A stretch of DNA of 44,154 nt from an uncultured bacterium (lineage in GTDB: Bacteria > Planctomycetota > UBA1135 > GCA-002686595), in contig CALCXM010000072.1 of assembly GCA_937905825.1 (NCBI GenBank), forward strand, positions 1 to 44,154, given 5' to 3'. Every line of letters starts with the position of its first letter. The stretch's first letter is position 1. Below are positions 9,231 through 17,276 of the stretch, piece after piece. Position numbers and translations under genes: made by a program. The notes beneath the pieces were generated by a model. It searched no databases, was not told where the DNA came from, and saw nothing but the letters and a program-made list of their open reading frames with translations.

Positions 9231-11510
9231 ATGACGAAAAAGCTGACAACGGCGCAGGAAGCGCTGGACTATCACTCACAGGGCCGGCCCGGGAAGATCG
9301 AAGTCAACGCGACCAAGCCCTGCCTGACTCAGATTGATCTCTCTTTGGCGTACACCCCGGGCGTGGCGGAACCATGTCGGGAGATTGCCAAGGACAAGAG
9401 CAAGGTCTACGACTACACCGCGAAGGGCAACCTAGTGGCTGTGGTGACCGATGGTTCGGCGGTGCTGGGCCTCGGGAACATTGGACCGGAAGCAGCCAAG
9501 CCGGTGATGGAAGGCAAGGCGGTGCTCTTCAAACGCTTCGCCGACATTGACGTCTTCGACATCGAACTCGGGACCCAGGACACCGAGGAGATCATCGCCG
9601 CGGTCAAAGCCATCGCGCCCACGGTGGCGGGCATCAACCTGGAAGACATCTCAAGTCCCCGATGCTTTGAGGTTGAGAAGCGCCTGGCGGCGGAACTCGA
9701 CATTCCCGTCTTCCATGACGACCAACATGGCACGGCCTTGATCACGGGCGCTGCCCTGGTGAATGCGCTCGAGCTCGCCGGCAAGCAAGCAGCTGCCGTG
9801 CGCATCGTCGTGAATGGCGCGGGAGCTGCGGCCGTGGCTTGCGCGAACTACGCGATCAGCCTGGGCGTGAAGAAAGAAAACGTGATGATGTGTGACTCCA
9901 TGGGCGTGATCTTCAGCGGTCGCACCGAACGCATGAACGAGTTCAAGGCGGGCTTCGCCGTGGAAACCTCCGCCCGTACTTTGGCGGAGGCGATGGTGGA
10001 CGCTGACGTCTTCATCGGAGTCTCCGTTGGCAACACCGTTTCGAAGGACATGCTGCGTTCCATGGCCGCGAAGCCCATCGTGCTGGCCATGGCGAATCCC
10101 GATCCGGAGATTCCCTACGCGGACGCTTTGGCCGCCCGCGACGACGTGATCATGGCGACCGGGCGCTCGGACCATCCGAACCAGGTCAACAACGTGCTGG
10201 GCTTCCCGTTCCTGTTCCGTGGGGCCCTGGATGTTCGCGCGCGCTGCATCAACACGGAAATGATGCACGCCGCGACCCGTGCTCTGGCGCAACTCGCCAA
10301 GGAGCCCGTGCCCAATTCGGTGGCCCGCGCCTACGGGGTCACGCACTTGGAGTTCGGTACGGAGTACCTGATCCCGAAACCTCTCGATCCACGGGTCTTG
10401 CCGCGGGTCTGTAGCGCAGTGGCGAAGGCAGCCATGGAATCGGGGGTGGCCCGTGCCTCCGTAGATCTCGACTCCTACGAGCGCGAGGTCAGCGAACGAC
10501 TCGGCCCCGGCCGCGACCTGATGAGTCAGGTGGTGACCCGCGCCCGTCAACACCCCCGTCGCATTCTCTACCCCGAGGGAGATCATCCCAGCACCCTGCG
10601 CGCTGCCAAGGCGGTCGCACGGGAAGGCATTGCGTTCCCCGTTGTTGTGGGAGCCGCTGCGGAGATTCGAGCGCTGGCTGCGGAGATTGGCCTGAGTCTG
10701 GAAGGGGTCGAGATCATCGATCCCCGAACCGACCACCGGCGCGTGGCCTTGGCGGCCACCCTTCGTGAAATTCGATCGCACCGCACTCAGATTTCGGAGG
10801 AAGAGGCGGCCGAGCGTTTGCTCGACGCGACCTGGTTCGCTTCGCTATTGCTGCGCGAAGGCCACGCCGATGGCATGGTTTGTGGCGTGACCCGGCACGT
10901 GCGAAAAAGCATTCAGCCGGTGTTGAAAGTGATTCCCTTGCAGGTCGGTCACCGCTTGGCTTGTGGGCTTTCCGTAACGGCCACCAACCACGGACCGCTC
11001 TTCATGTCGGACACCGCAGTCAACATCGAGCCGAGCGCAGAGGACCTGGCCGATATCGCCATCCTGGCTGCCCAGGGGGTCAAGCGCCTTGGTATCGAGC
11101 CGGTCGTTGCGATGCTTTCGTTCTCCAGCTATGGGGGCAGCCCCCATCCGCGCAGTGACATGGTTCGGCGTGCGGTTGAGTTGGCCCGAGCCAAGGACCC
11201 GACCCTGCTCGTGGACGGCGAAATGCGAGTGGACGCTGCCCTCGATCCTGCTCTGCGCCGACTCTATGCAGACAACAAACTTGGCAACCGCGCTGCCAAC
11301 GTTTTGATCTTCCCCAACCTCGAAGCGGCCAACATCGGCTTCAACTTGGTGCGCATGCTCGGGGATGCGGAGACCTTCGGCCCCATGATGCTCGGCCTGG
11401 CGCGGGCAGTGGCTGTTTTGCAACCGCACTCTTCTGAAGTGGAAGACATCATTCGCATGACCGCCTTGACCGTCGTCGAGGCCCAGGACAACTCTCTGAT
11501 CAACGTCTAG
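9231..11510 (+). CDS. maeB: NADP-dependent malic enzyme fused to phosphotransacetylase-like domain
   Basis: 759 residues, the usual MaeB length. It decarboxylates malate to pyruvate with reduction of NADP. The N-terminal catalytic part (1-430) has YTPGVAEPC (41-49), the Lys-containing GKAVLFKRF (95-103), the metal-ligand region NLEDISSPRCF (136-146), VFHDDQHGTA (160-169) and a dinucleotide loop VVNGAGAAAVAC (193-204). The C-terminal part (about 430-759) is homologous to phosphotransacetylase (RILYPEGDHPSTLRAAK, LSFSSYGGSPHPRSD); in known MaeB proteins this domain is regulatory and binds acetyl-CoA rather than catalysing. The ATG at 9231 gives the expected N-terminus. The neighbours are not obviously related. 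Confidence 0.94.
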   Translation: MTKKLTTAQEALDYHSQGRPGKIEVNATKPCLTQIDLSLAYTPGVAEPCREIAKDKSKVYDYTAKGNLVAVVTDGSAVLGLGNIGPEAAKPVMEGKAVLFKRFADIDVFDIELGTQDTEEIIAAVKAIAPTVAGINLEDISSPRCFEVEKRLAAELDIPVFHDDQHGTALITGAALVNALELAGKQAAAVRIVVNGAGAAAVACANYAISLGVKKENVMMCDSMGVIFSGRTERMNEFKAGFAVETSARTLAEAMVDADVFIGVSVGNTVSKDMLRSMAAKPIVLAMANPDPEIPYADALAARDDVIMATGRSDHPNQVNNVLGFPFLFRGALDVRARCINTEMMHAATRALAQLAKEPVPNSVARAYGVTHLEFGTEYLIPKPLDPRVLPRVCSAVAKAAMESGVARASVDLDSYEREVSERLGPGRDLMSQVVTRARQHPRRILYPEGDHPSTLRAAKAVAREGIAFPVVVGAAAEIRALAAEIGLSLEGVEIIDPRTDHRRVALAATLREIRSHRTQISEEEAAERLLDATWFASLLLREGHADGMVCGVTRHVRKSIQPVLKVIPLQVGHRLACGLSVTATNHGPLFMSDTAVNIEPSAEDLADIAILAAQGVKRLGIEPVVAMLSFSSYGGSPHPRSDMVRRAVELARAKDPTLLVDGEMRVDAALDPALRRLYADNKLGNRAANVLIFPNLEAANIGFNLVRMLGDAETFGPMMLGLARAVAVLQPHSSEVEDIIRMTALTVVEAQDNSLINV

Positions 11511-11532
11511 CTGGCATCCAAGCTGCAACACC

Positions 11533-12543
11533 ATGAACTGCTTCCAACTCGCCCCGCTTGCCCTGCTTTTCATCGCACCGCTTCCCGAGGGAGCGCTGCG
11601 CTACCAGCCTGAATCTGGAGTCAGCGTGCAGACGCACTTCGAGAGCAGCTTGAAGATCAACGTCACGGAGTTGACCCGCGGCGTGTCCATCGATGGGGAG
11701 GAGCACCCGGTCCCGGAGCAGCCCGCGCCGGACTTCACGATGACGGAGACCGAGACCATCGAATTCACCGATGTGATTCAGATGCAGGACGGCGTGCCCA
11801 AGAGCATTCTGCGCAGCTTCTCTGAGGTGGGCAATCACATGGTCCAAGCGATGGTTGACCCGGCCGGCGAGGAGCATGGAGAAAGCTTGGAGGGGGAAAG
11901 TGAACTCGAGGGCGCGAGGGTCTTGTTCACCTGGGATTCGGACGCGGAAGAGTTCTCGGCGAGCTTCGGCGAGGACTCCGGGGACCTGGACGCGGACCTC
12001 CTGGAAGGATTGATCGCGCGCTGCGACTTTGCAGGTTTCTTGCCCGACGAAGATGTCTCCGAAGGGGATGAGTGGGAAGTGCCCACGTCCGCTTACATCG
12101 CGATCACCAACCTCTGCGGCGATCTAAACATCACCCGTGAGGACGACGAGGAGGATGGGGGCGAAGAGTACAACGAGGCTTTTGACGAGAACCTGGCCGG
12201 GGACTTGAAAGCCACCTGGAAGGAAACACGCGAAGAAGACGGCGTGCGCTATGCGGTCATCGCCCTCGCCTTTGAGCTGACCACCGAGATTGAGCGAGAA
12301 GAAGAGGTGACCTTCAACGACGTCAGCGGCACCCAGGAGACCACAGACAGTTTCGAGTTCGAGCTAGCGGGCGAACTGCTTTGGAACCTCGCCGGCAACC
12401 GCGTGCACAGCCTGAACCTGACCGGCGATCTAGAATTGCAGCGCGAGATGACCCAATCCTTCGACATGGGCGGCCGCGGCCTAGTGATCACCGAGGGCAC
12501 GACCTTCGAAGGCACCTTGAACTACAGCGTGACCATCGACTAG
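11533..12543 (+). CDS. Secreted acidic protein of unknown function
   Basis: 336 residues with a short hydrophobic N-terminus (about 1-18, MNCFQLAPLALLFIAPL) that looks like a signal peptide. The rest is strongly acidic (runs such as REDDEEDGGEEYNE) with alternating beta-strand-like segments and no cysteine clusters or catalytic motif I recognise. The C-terminus (TEGTTFEGTLNYSVTID) suggests a beta-rich fold. It starts 22 nt after the malic enzyme stop codon, so read-through co-transcription is possible, but no functional link is apparent. It is convergent with the ABC exporter operon across a large inverted repeat. Confidence 0.7.
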   Translation: MNCFQLAPLALLFIAPLPEGALRYQPESGVSVQTHFESSLKINVTELTRGVSIDGEEHPVPEQPAPDFTMTETETIEFTDVIQMQDGVPKSILRSFSEVGNHMVQAMVDPAGEEHGESLEGESELEGARVLFTWDSDAEEFSASFGEDSGDLDADLLEGLIARCDFAGFLPDEDVSEGDEWEVPTSAYIAITNLCGDLNITREDDEEDGGEEYNEAFDENLAGDLKATWKETREEDGVRYAVIALAFELTTEIEREEEVTFNDVSGTQETTDSFEFELAGELLWNLAGNRVHSLNLTGDLELQREMTQSFDMGGRGLVITEGTTFEGTLNYSVTID

Positions 12544-12565
12544 CCCCCGGGCCCGCCCTTCCATA

Positions 12566-12725
12566 CGGTATTTCCATACGGTATCGCACACCGCTCAGAA
12601 ATCCGCTTCAAAAGAGTGCCGCATCACTTTTGTTCAGTCTGCGGCAAGCCCCGGTGACTAGGATTGATGCGGCACTCTTGCGAAGGGTACTTCTGAGCGG
12701 TGTGCGATACCGTATGGAAATACCG
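12566..12725. repeat. 160-bp long inverted repeat between convergent genes
   Basis: Arms 12566-12626 and 12665-12725 (61 nt each) are inverted copies. Their outer 35 nt pair perfectly and the inner part has a few mismatches followed by a perfect 15-nt match (AGAGTGCCGCATCA core); the loop is 38 nt. An extra direct copy of CCATACGGTAT flanks the left arm (12561-12571 and 12574-12584). The element fills almost the whole gap between the stop codons of the acidic-protein gene (+) and the exporter gene (-). It could be a bidirectional terminator or a small transposon-derived element (MITE/REP-like). It contains no ORF. Confidence 0.85.
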
Positions 12726-12729
12726 CCGC

Positions 12730-14616
12730 CTATTCCGCAAGGGGCTCGGAGCTGCGCCATTCCCGTTCGTCGCGGGCGTTCTCGCGTAGGCTCTGTTGAG
12801 TGTAGAGGGCGTGGTAGCGCCCCCGTTGCAGGAGCAGCTCGCCGTGCGTGCCACTCTCGACGATCGAACCGTGTTCGATCACGAGAATGCGATGGGCCTC
12901 ACGGATCGTCGAGAGCCGGTGGGCGATCACGAAACTCGTGCGGCCGTCGAGCACCTGGCCGAGGGCCTTTTGAATGCGCCCCTCGGTTTCGGTGTCGATC
13001 GAGGAAGTGGCCTCGTCCATGACGAGGATCTGCGGAGCGGCTAGGATGGCCCGGGCGAAGGAGATCAACTGCTTCTGTCCCGTGGACAGCTTGTTGCCGC
13101 CTTCGCCAACTTCGGTGTCGTAACCGTCGGCTAGCTCAGCGATGAATTCGTCCGCGCCCACCAACTTGGCGGCCGCCTGGATTTGTTCGTCGCTGGCAGA
13201 CAGGTCCCCATAGCGGATGTTCTCCGCCAGGGTTCCACTGAAGAGCTGCGGGGCCTGCAAGACCACGCCCAGGTTGGACTGCAACCAATTGAGAGAACGT
13301 TCCCGGTAATCCACTCCACCGATTTCGATGGTGCCCGAGGTGGGCTCATAGAAGCGGGAGAGCAAACTCAGGATCGTGGACTTGCCGCCGCCGGTTTGGC
13401 CGACGAGGGCGATGGTCTCGCCGGGATTCACTTTCAGATTGAAATCCGTCAAGACCTTCTGTCCGCCCTTGTACTCGAAAGACACGTTCTTGAACTCGAT
13501 CGCTCCCACCGCGGCGGGCAGGCCGTCAACGGCCAAGTCCGCAGCCTGCACATCTCTACGTCGAAAGCGCTCTATCTGTTGTTGCACAGCCTCTGAGTCC
13601 CGAATCTCGGGTTCCGCTTCGATCAGCCCAACGACCCTTTCCGCAGAGGCCTGGGCCATTTGCATCTCGGCAAAGAGCTGGGCCAACTCCTGAGCGGGGT
13701 CGAAGAACAACCGACAGTACTGCAGGAACATCACCAGGGTACCGAGGGGGATGACGTGATTCATCACTCGCTGACCACCCACCCCGAGGGTCAAGGCATA
13801 GGCCAGGCTGGCGATCACCATGACGATCGGTAGATAGACGGCGGACTGCAAGGCGTTGCGCACAGAAGCCCCGTGCATCTCCCCGGCCAATCCACTGAAC
13901 TCGGAGAGGTTCTGGTCTTCGCGCACGAAGGATTTCGTGGTGCGAACGCCCATGATGCTCTCGTTGAAAGCCGCGGTGATCCTCGAGTTGGTCTTGCGCA
14001 CGATCCGTGAGCTAGCCAGGATCCGCTTCTGAAAGTAGGAAGAGACCCAGGCCAGGACGGGAACCACGCAGAGCATCACGAGGGCCAGGCGCCAATCGAC
14101 TATCAGCATCCAGATGGTCACTCCGAACATGATGGTGGATCCCCAGACGATGTTGAGCAGGCCCCATACGAGGATGTTCGTTAGGCGCTCACAATCCGAG
14201 GTCATGCGCGCCATGAGCCAGCCCACAGGACGCTTGTCGAAGTACGAGAAGGACAGCTCCTGCAGCTTCTCGAAGCCCGCCTGGCGGATGTCATGGCCCA
14301 CGCCCGTACGCAACCTCGCTCCACAGGAGAGGAAGCCGAACACGGAGAGCGCTAGGCCCAAACTCAGGCCTAGGTAGATTCCTCCGTAGGTCACGAGATC
14401 GGGACTCAGGGCCGGATTGACAAGGTCGTCCACAACGTTTTTTGTGACCCACGGAAGGGCCGCGTCGAAGCCCCCGGTGCTCATTGCAAAGAAGGCCAAG
14501 AGCCACACCCAGCGCTTGTAACGCATGGCGAATACCCAAAGCTTGCGCCACAGGGCTAGGTCGATCTTGGTTTGGGGCGTGCGCCCCTCATTCGACTCCA
14601 TTGGTTCTGTTTGCAT
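12730..14616 (-). CDS. ABC exporter half-transporter, subunit with the catalytic Glu and a variant signature motif
   Basis: 628 residues: a six-helix type IV exporter membrane domain (about 30-320) followed by a nucleotide-binding domain. Motifs: Walker A GQTGGGKST (406-414), signature LSTGQ (510-514, Thr instead of Gly), Walker B ILVMDE with the catalytic Glu at 535, and switch His 566. The upstream partner gene has the complementary changes (normal LSGGQ but Asp in place of the catalytic Glu), the pattern of heterodimeric exporters such as BmrCD, LmrCD and TM287/288. The pair should therefore form one canonical and one degenerate ATP site. Probable role: drug or lipid export; the substrate is not readable. 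Second gene of the operon, starting 3 nt after the partner's stop codon. Confidence 0.9.
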   Translation of the reverse strand: MQTEPMESNEGRTPQTKIDLALWRKLWVFAMRYKRWVWLLAFFAMSTGGFDAALPWVTKNVVDDLVNPALSPDLVTYGGIYLGLSLGLALSVFGFLSCGARLRTGVGHDIRQAGFEKLQELSFSYFDKRPVGWLMARMTSDCERLTNILVWGLLNIVWGSTIMFGVTIWMLIVDWRLALVMLCVVPVLAWVSSYFQKRILASSRIVRKTNSRITAAFNESIMGVRTTKSFVREDQNLSEFSGLAGEMHGASVRNALQSAVYLPIVMVIASLAYALTLGVGGQRVMNHVIPLGTLVMFLQYCRLFFDPAQELAQLFAEMQMAQASAERVVGLIEAEPEIRDSEAVQQQIERFRRRDVQAADLAVDGLPAAVGAIEFKNVSFEYKGGQKVLTDFNLKVNPGETIALVGQTGGGKSTILSLLSRFYEPTSGTIEIGGVDYRERSLNWLQSNLGVVLQAPQLFSGTLAENIRYGDLSASDEQIQAAAKLVGADEFIAELADGYDTEVGEGGNKLSTGQKQLISFARAILAAPQILVMDEATSSIDTETEGRIQKALGQVLDGRTSFVIAHRLSTIREAHRILVIEHGSIVESGTHGELLLQRGRYHALYTQQSLRENARDEREWRSSEPLAE

Positions 14617-14619
14617 CGC

Positions 14620-16470
14620 TTAGTTCTCCTGGGGCTGCACGTCTTTGAGTTCCAACTTGATCTCGTCTTCCAGAACACCCTGGATCTTCCAGAGGCGCCG
14701 GTAGGGTCCGTCCTGCGCGATCAACTCTTCGTGGTTGCCCGCCTGTTGAATGCGTCCGTGGTCGAGCACCAAGATCTTGTCCGCGTGCAAAACGGACGAC
14801 AGTCGGTGGGCGATCAGGATGGTGGTTTGCTTGCCACGGCGTTCTTCCAAGGCTTCCAATATGCGGCTCTCGGTTTCGGTGTCGACTGCCGAGAGGGCAT
14901 CATCGAGCACGAGAATCTTCGGTTGCATCAGCAGAGCGCGGGCCAGGGCGATGCGTTGGCGCTGGCCTCCAGAAAGAGTCACGCCCCGTTCGCCCACGAG
15001 GGTTTCGTAGCCCTCCTTGAATTCCAAGATCGAGTCGTGCACGGCCGCTGCCATGGTGGACTGAGTCAGTTCCTCTTCAGTCGAATCCATAGACGCCAAC
15101 GCTAGGTTGGCACGCACGGTCTTGGAGTAGAGGAAAGGCTCCTGCAGCACCACACCGAAGTGCGAGCGCAGGAACTGTCGCGGCAGTTCTTCGATTGGGC
15201 GACCGTCGAACTCAATCGAACCCTTGTCGTGTTCATAGAGACGCAGCAACAACTGGATCAACGTTGTCTTGCCCGAGCCGGGGGGGCCGATCAAAGCCAG
15301 GGTTTCCCCGGGCCTCAACTCAAATTGGATGTCCTCCAGCGCTTGGCCGTCTTCGCCAAAGCTGAAGCCAAGACCGTTCACGCGAATTCCGCCCTCGAGG
15401 GGCAAGTGCCGTTCCGAAGGGGCTGCGGTCAGATAGGGCTCTTCCTCCACGTGCAAGATTTCTTCCAGACGCTTCTGCGCCACGGTGGCCTTGCCCGCAT
15501 CTGCGAGCACGCGACCGAGTTGTCGCACAGGCCAAATGATCAACATCTCGTATTCGATGAAGGCCGCTAGGGTTCCCACGGTCATCACGCCTTGCGAGAC
15601 GAAGTGCGCTCCGGCGAACAGCACCAAGCCCACTTGCGACAGGCACAGGATGTCCGAACTCGACCAGTACACGGCCAGGAGCCGCACAAAGCGCGCGTGG
15701 TGATCACGGAACGCTCCGTTGCGTTCAGCGAATTTTTCCTTCTCGTAGTCCTGGCGTGCGAAGGCCCGCACCACGCGAATGGCGGTCAGGTTTTCCTGCA
15801 AGACGGTGGTCATGCGTCCTTCCGCTTCGTCCATCTCGAGGAACAGTGCTCGAATGCGACGGAAGAACCCCCAGGCGAAGAACACGATGACCGGCAGCAA
15901 GGCCAGGGCAATCCAGGCCAGGGTTTCGTTTTCCAGAAACATGAAAGGAGCGGCGATACCAACCAACAAGGTCGCCCGCCCAATTTCCACCACTTGGTTG
16001 GAGAGGAACATGCGCAGAGTTTCCACGTCCGAAGTGCAGCGTTGCACGAGGTCCCCAGTGTCCGCGGAGTCGAGGTAGCTACAAGGCAGCTTGGCCAGAT
16101 GTCCGTAGAGAGCCTGGCGCACGGAACGCACGATGCCCTCCGAGGCGGTGGCGGCCCAGCGGCTGCGCAGGTACAGACAGAGTCCCGAGGCAAACGCCAG
16201 GGCCAACATCAGGCCGCCGGCGAGCCACAGTTCGTTGCCGTCCGCAAGCCCCAACGTTTGGCCTAGGGTTTGCAGACGGGTGTCCGGCTGGGCGGAGCCG
16301 GGGTTCAGGTTGTGGATTCCCCCAAGGGGGCCATCGATGGTTGCCTGGGTGACGAGTGGGATGCCAAATCCAAGGAGGATGCCGACGGCCATCGCGAAAA
16401 TGGCGCCCAAGTACCGCAGGCGGTGGCCCCGGCTCAGTTGCCAGAGCAGTCGTTGATTCGAATTCTTCAA
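14620..16470 (-). CDS. ABC exporter half-transporter, subunit with degenerate Walker B
   Basis: 616 residues: exporter membrane domain (about 15-320) plus nucleotide-binding domain. Motifs: Walker A GPPGSGKTT (395-403), signature LSGGQ (499-503), Walker B ILVLDD (519-524) with Asp 524 where hydrolysing subunits have Glu, and switch His 555. This subunit contributes the non-hydrolysing Walker site, paired with the LSTGQ signature of the downstream partner. No in-frame ATG lies before the first membrane helix; the best start is a TTG at 16470 without a clear ribosome-binding site, which suggests weak or regulated initiation. First gene of the operon, preceded by a long leader with tiny ORFs and a terminator. 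Confidence 0.88.
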   Translation of the reverse strand: MKNSNQRLLWQLSRGHRLRYLGAIFAMAVGILLGFGIPLVTQATIDGPLGGIHNLNPGSAQPDTRLQTLGQTLGLADGNELWLAGGLMLALAFASGLCLYLRSRWAATASEGIVRSVRQALYGHLAKLPCSYLDSADTGDLVQRCTSDVETLRMFLSNQVVEIGRATLLVGIAAPFMFLENETLAWIALALLPVIVFFAWGFFRRIRALFLEMDEAEGRMTTVLQENLTAIRVVRAFARQDYEKEKFAERNGAFRDHHARFVRLLAVYWSSSDILCLSQVGLVLFAGAHFVSQGVMTVGTLAAFIEYEMLIIWPVRQLGRVLADAGKATVAQKRLEEILHVEEEPYLTAAPSERHLPLEGGIRVNGLGFSFGEDGQALEDIQFELRPGETLALIGPPGSGKTTLIQLLLRLYEHDKGSIEFDGRPIEELPRQFLRSHFGVVLQEPFLYSKTVRANLALASMDSTEEELTQSTMAAAVHDSILEFKEGYETLVGERGVTLSGGQRQRIALARALLMQPKILVLDDALSAVDTETESRILEALEERRGKQTTILIAHRLSSVLHADKILVLDHGRIQQAGNHEELIAQDGPYRRLWKIQGVLEDEIKLELKDVQPQEN

Positions 16471-16589
16471 AACCGTGGGAGTGCAATGAGAAGTGTCCTG
16501 TCCTGTCGAATCTCATTTCCCCGCGCTTGAATCGGTCGAAGCCAATTTGAGCCGGGGGAGCGGACCTTCTTCCCACGAGGACGAAAAGA

Positions 16590-16621
16590 AAGAAGCCCGC
16601 TCATCACTGAGCGGGCTTCTT
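16590..16621 (-). terminator. Intrinsic terminator in the ABC exporter leader
   Basis: Perfect 14-bp stem (16590-16603 with 16608-16621) and 4-nt loop. On the minus strand it is followed by a T-rich tail (TCTTTTCG), so it should stop minus-strand transcripts about 120 nt before the first exporter gene. It may be an attenuator or the end of a separate small RNA. Confidence 0.8.
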
Positions 16622-16635
16622 GTGCCAAATCACGG

Positions 16636-16653
16636 TCAATACCGCCGGCGCAT
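16636..16653 (-). CDS. Putative 5-codon leader peptide MRRRY
   Basis: ATG CGC CGG CGG TAT TGA, preceded by a good ribosome-binding site (AGAGGA, about 5 nt from the ATG). The stop codon is 14 nt before the terminator stem. The Arg-X-Arg content resembles the +X(+) arrest motif of macrolide-sensing leader peptides such as the Erm leaders. Functional status is inference only; such a short ORF can occur by chance. Confidence 0.35.
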   Translation of the reverse strand: MRRRY

Positions 16654-16662
16654 GAATTCCTC

Positions 16663-16725
16663 TCAGCGGAGGTGGAGTGCCTCCAGCGAATAGTCGCTAA
16701 GTCTTTGCTTCATGCTGCGGTTCAT
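16663..16725 (-). CDS. Putative 20-residue leader peptide upstream of MRRRY
   Basis: ATG at 16725 to TGA at 16663. The peptide starts MNRSMKQR and ends LHLR. Its stop codon overlaps the ribosome-binding region of the 5-codon ORF, so translation of the two could be coupled. No good ribosome-binding site precedes it. The sequence around it (GCATGAA / TTCATGC, CTTAGCG / CGCTGAG) can form a long bulged hairpin, so it may instead be part of a structured RNA. Confidence 0.25.
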   Translation of the reverse strand: MNRSMKQRLSDYSLEALHLR

Positions 16726-16833
16726 AACTTGATCGTGTGTTTAGGTCGGTTGGGCTTCCTGTATCCGAGGGGGGAAGGGTCAGCGTTGGCTTTGCTGAAG
16801 CGTCCTGGCCTGGGATCCCCCGGATGGTGTTTT

Positions 16834-16924
16834 GGGGGCTGCGCCGGAGAACGAGGGGTCAGAGCCAGGATTGGCGGTCCTTGGCAAGCCTCTCGTCCGT
16901 TCGATTGTCTCGGTCATCAGCTCC
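16834..16924. other. Extended imperfect hairpin, candidate structured RNA
   Basis: Successive paired segments on one axis: 16834-16841 with 16918-16924, 16844-16850 with 16908-16913 (one bulge), 16851-16858 with 16889-16896, and 16864-16870 with 16878-16885. The terminal loop is TTGGCGG. Strand and function are unknown. It has tRNA-like outer pairs but lacks a valid T-arm. Confidence 0.3.
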
Positions 16925-17276
16925 ATTCGAGCTCAGCGCGTGAGCCCTTCAGTGGAACAACCGAGCAAGGAAACTATCGTCCCGCGACCTGTGCGCAAGA
17001 CCTCTGTCTCGGTTTTTTTTGATGGCGCAAAAGTACGACACCGTAGTCCTGCCCCGGGATTCGCCCTTGGCGGCGCCTAAACTCAATTCAGGGTGAGCGA
17101 TCGGGCCATCAGCTTCCTATTTGGCTGTTCCTGGTCGGCGCAGGTTCCGATCAAAGGTGAAGCAATCCCAACCCCCCGTGGCCCCTGAAGTTGGACTCCA
17201 CCGCTGGCATCTGCCGGCGGGCGAATTCAAGCTGATCCTCAGATGTTGGCCTAACGATCCATCCCCATCGCGATCC

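Larger units (their letters stand above)
16471..17276. other. 806-bp regulatory gap between the ABC operon and the chemoreceptor gene
   Basis: Divergent intergenic region with much secondary structure. From left to right: a 7-bp inverted repeat (16485-16491 / 16511-16517) just before the TTG start; a minus-strand terminator (16590-16621); two tiny minus-strand ORFs (16636-16653, 16663-16725); a 91-nt extended hairpin (16834-16924); and a run of eight T on the plus strand (17012-17019) without a strong adjacent stem. No conventional gene was found. Confidence 0.6.

Noticed and set aside
16834..16924. tmRNA or tRNA
   Set aside because: The outer GGGGCTG/CAGCTCC pairing is suggestive, but the T-arm does not pair, no anticodon arm is found and the tmRNA 5' sequence is missing.
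17012..17019. T8 run as an intrinsic terminator on the plus strand
   Set aside because: No stable stem lies directly upstream; only a distant CCGAG/CTCGG pair could close.
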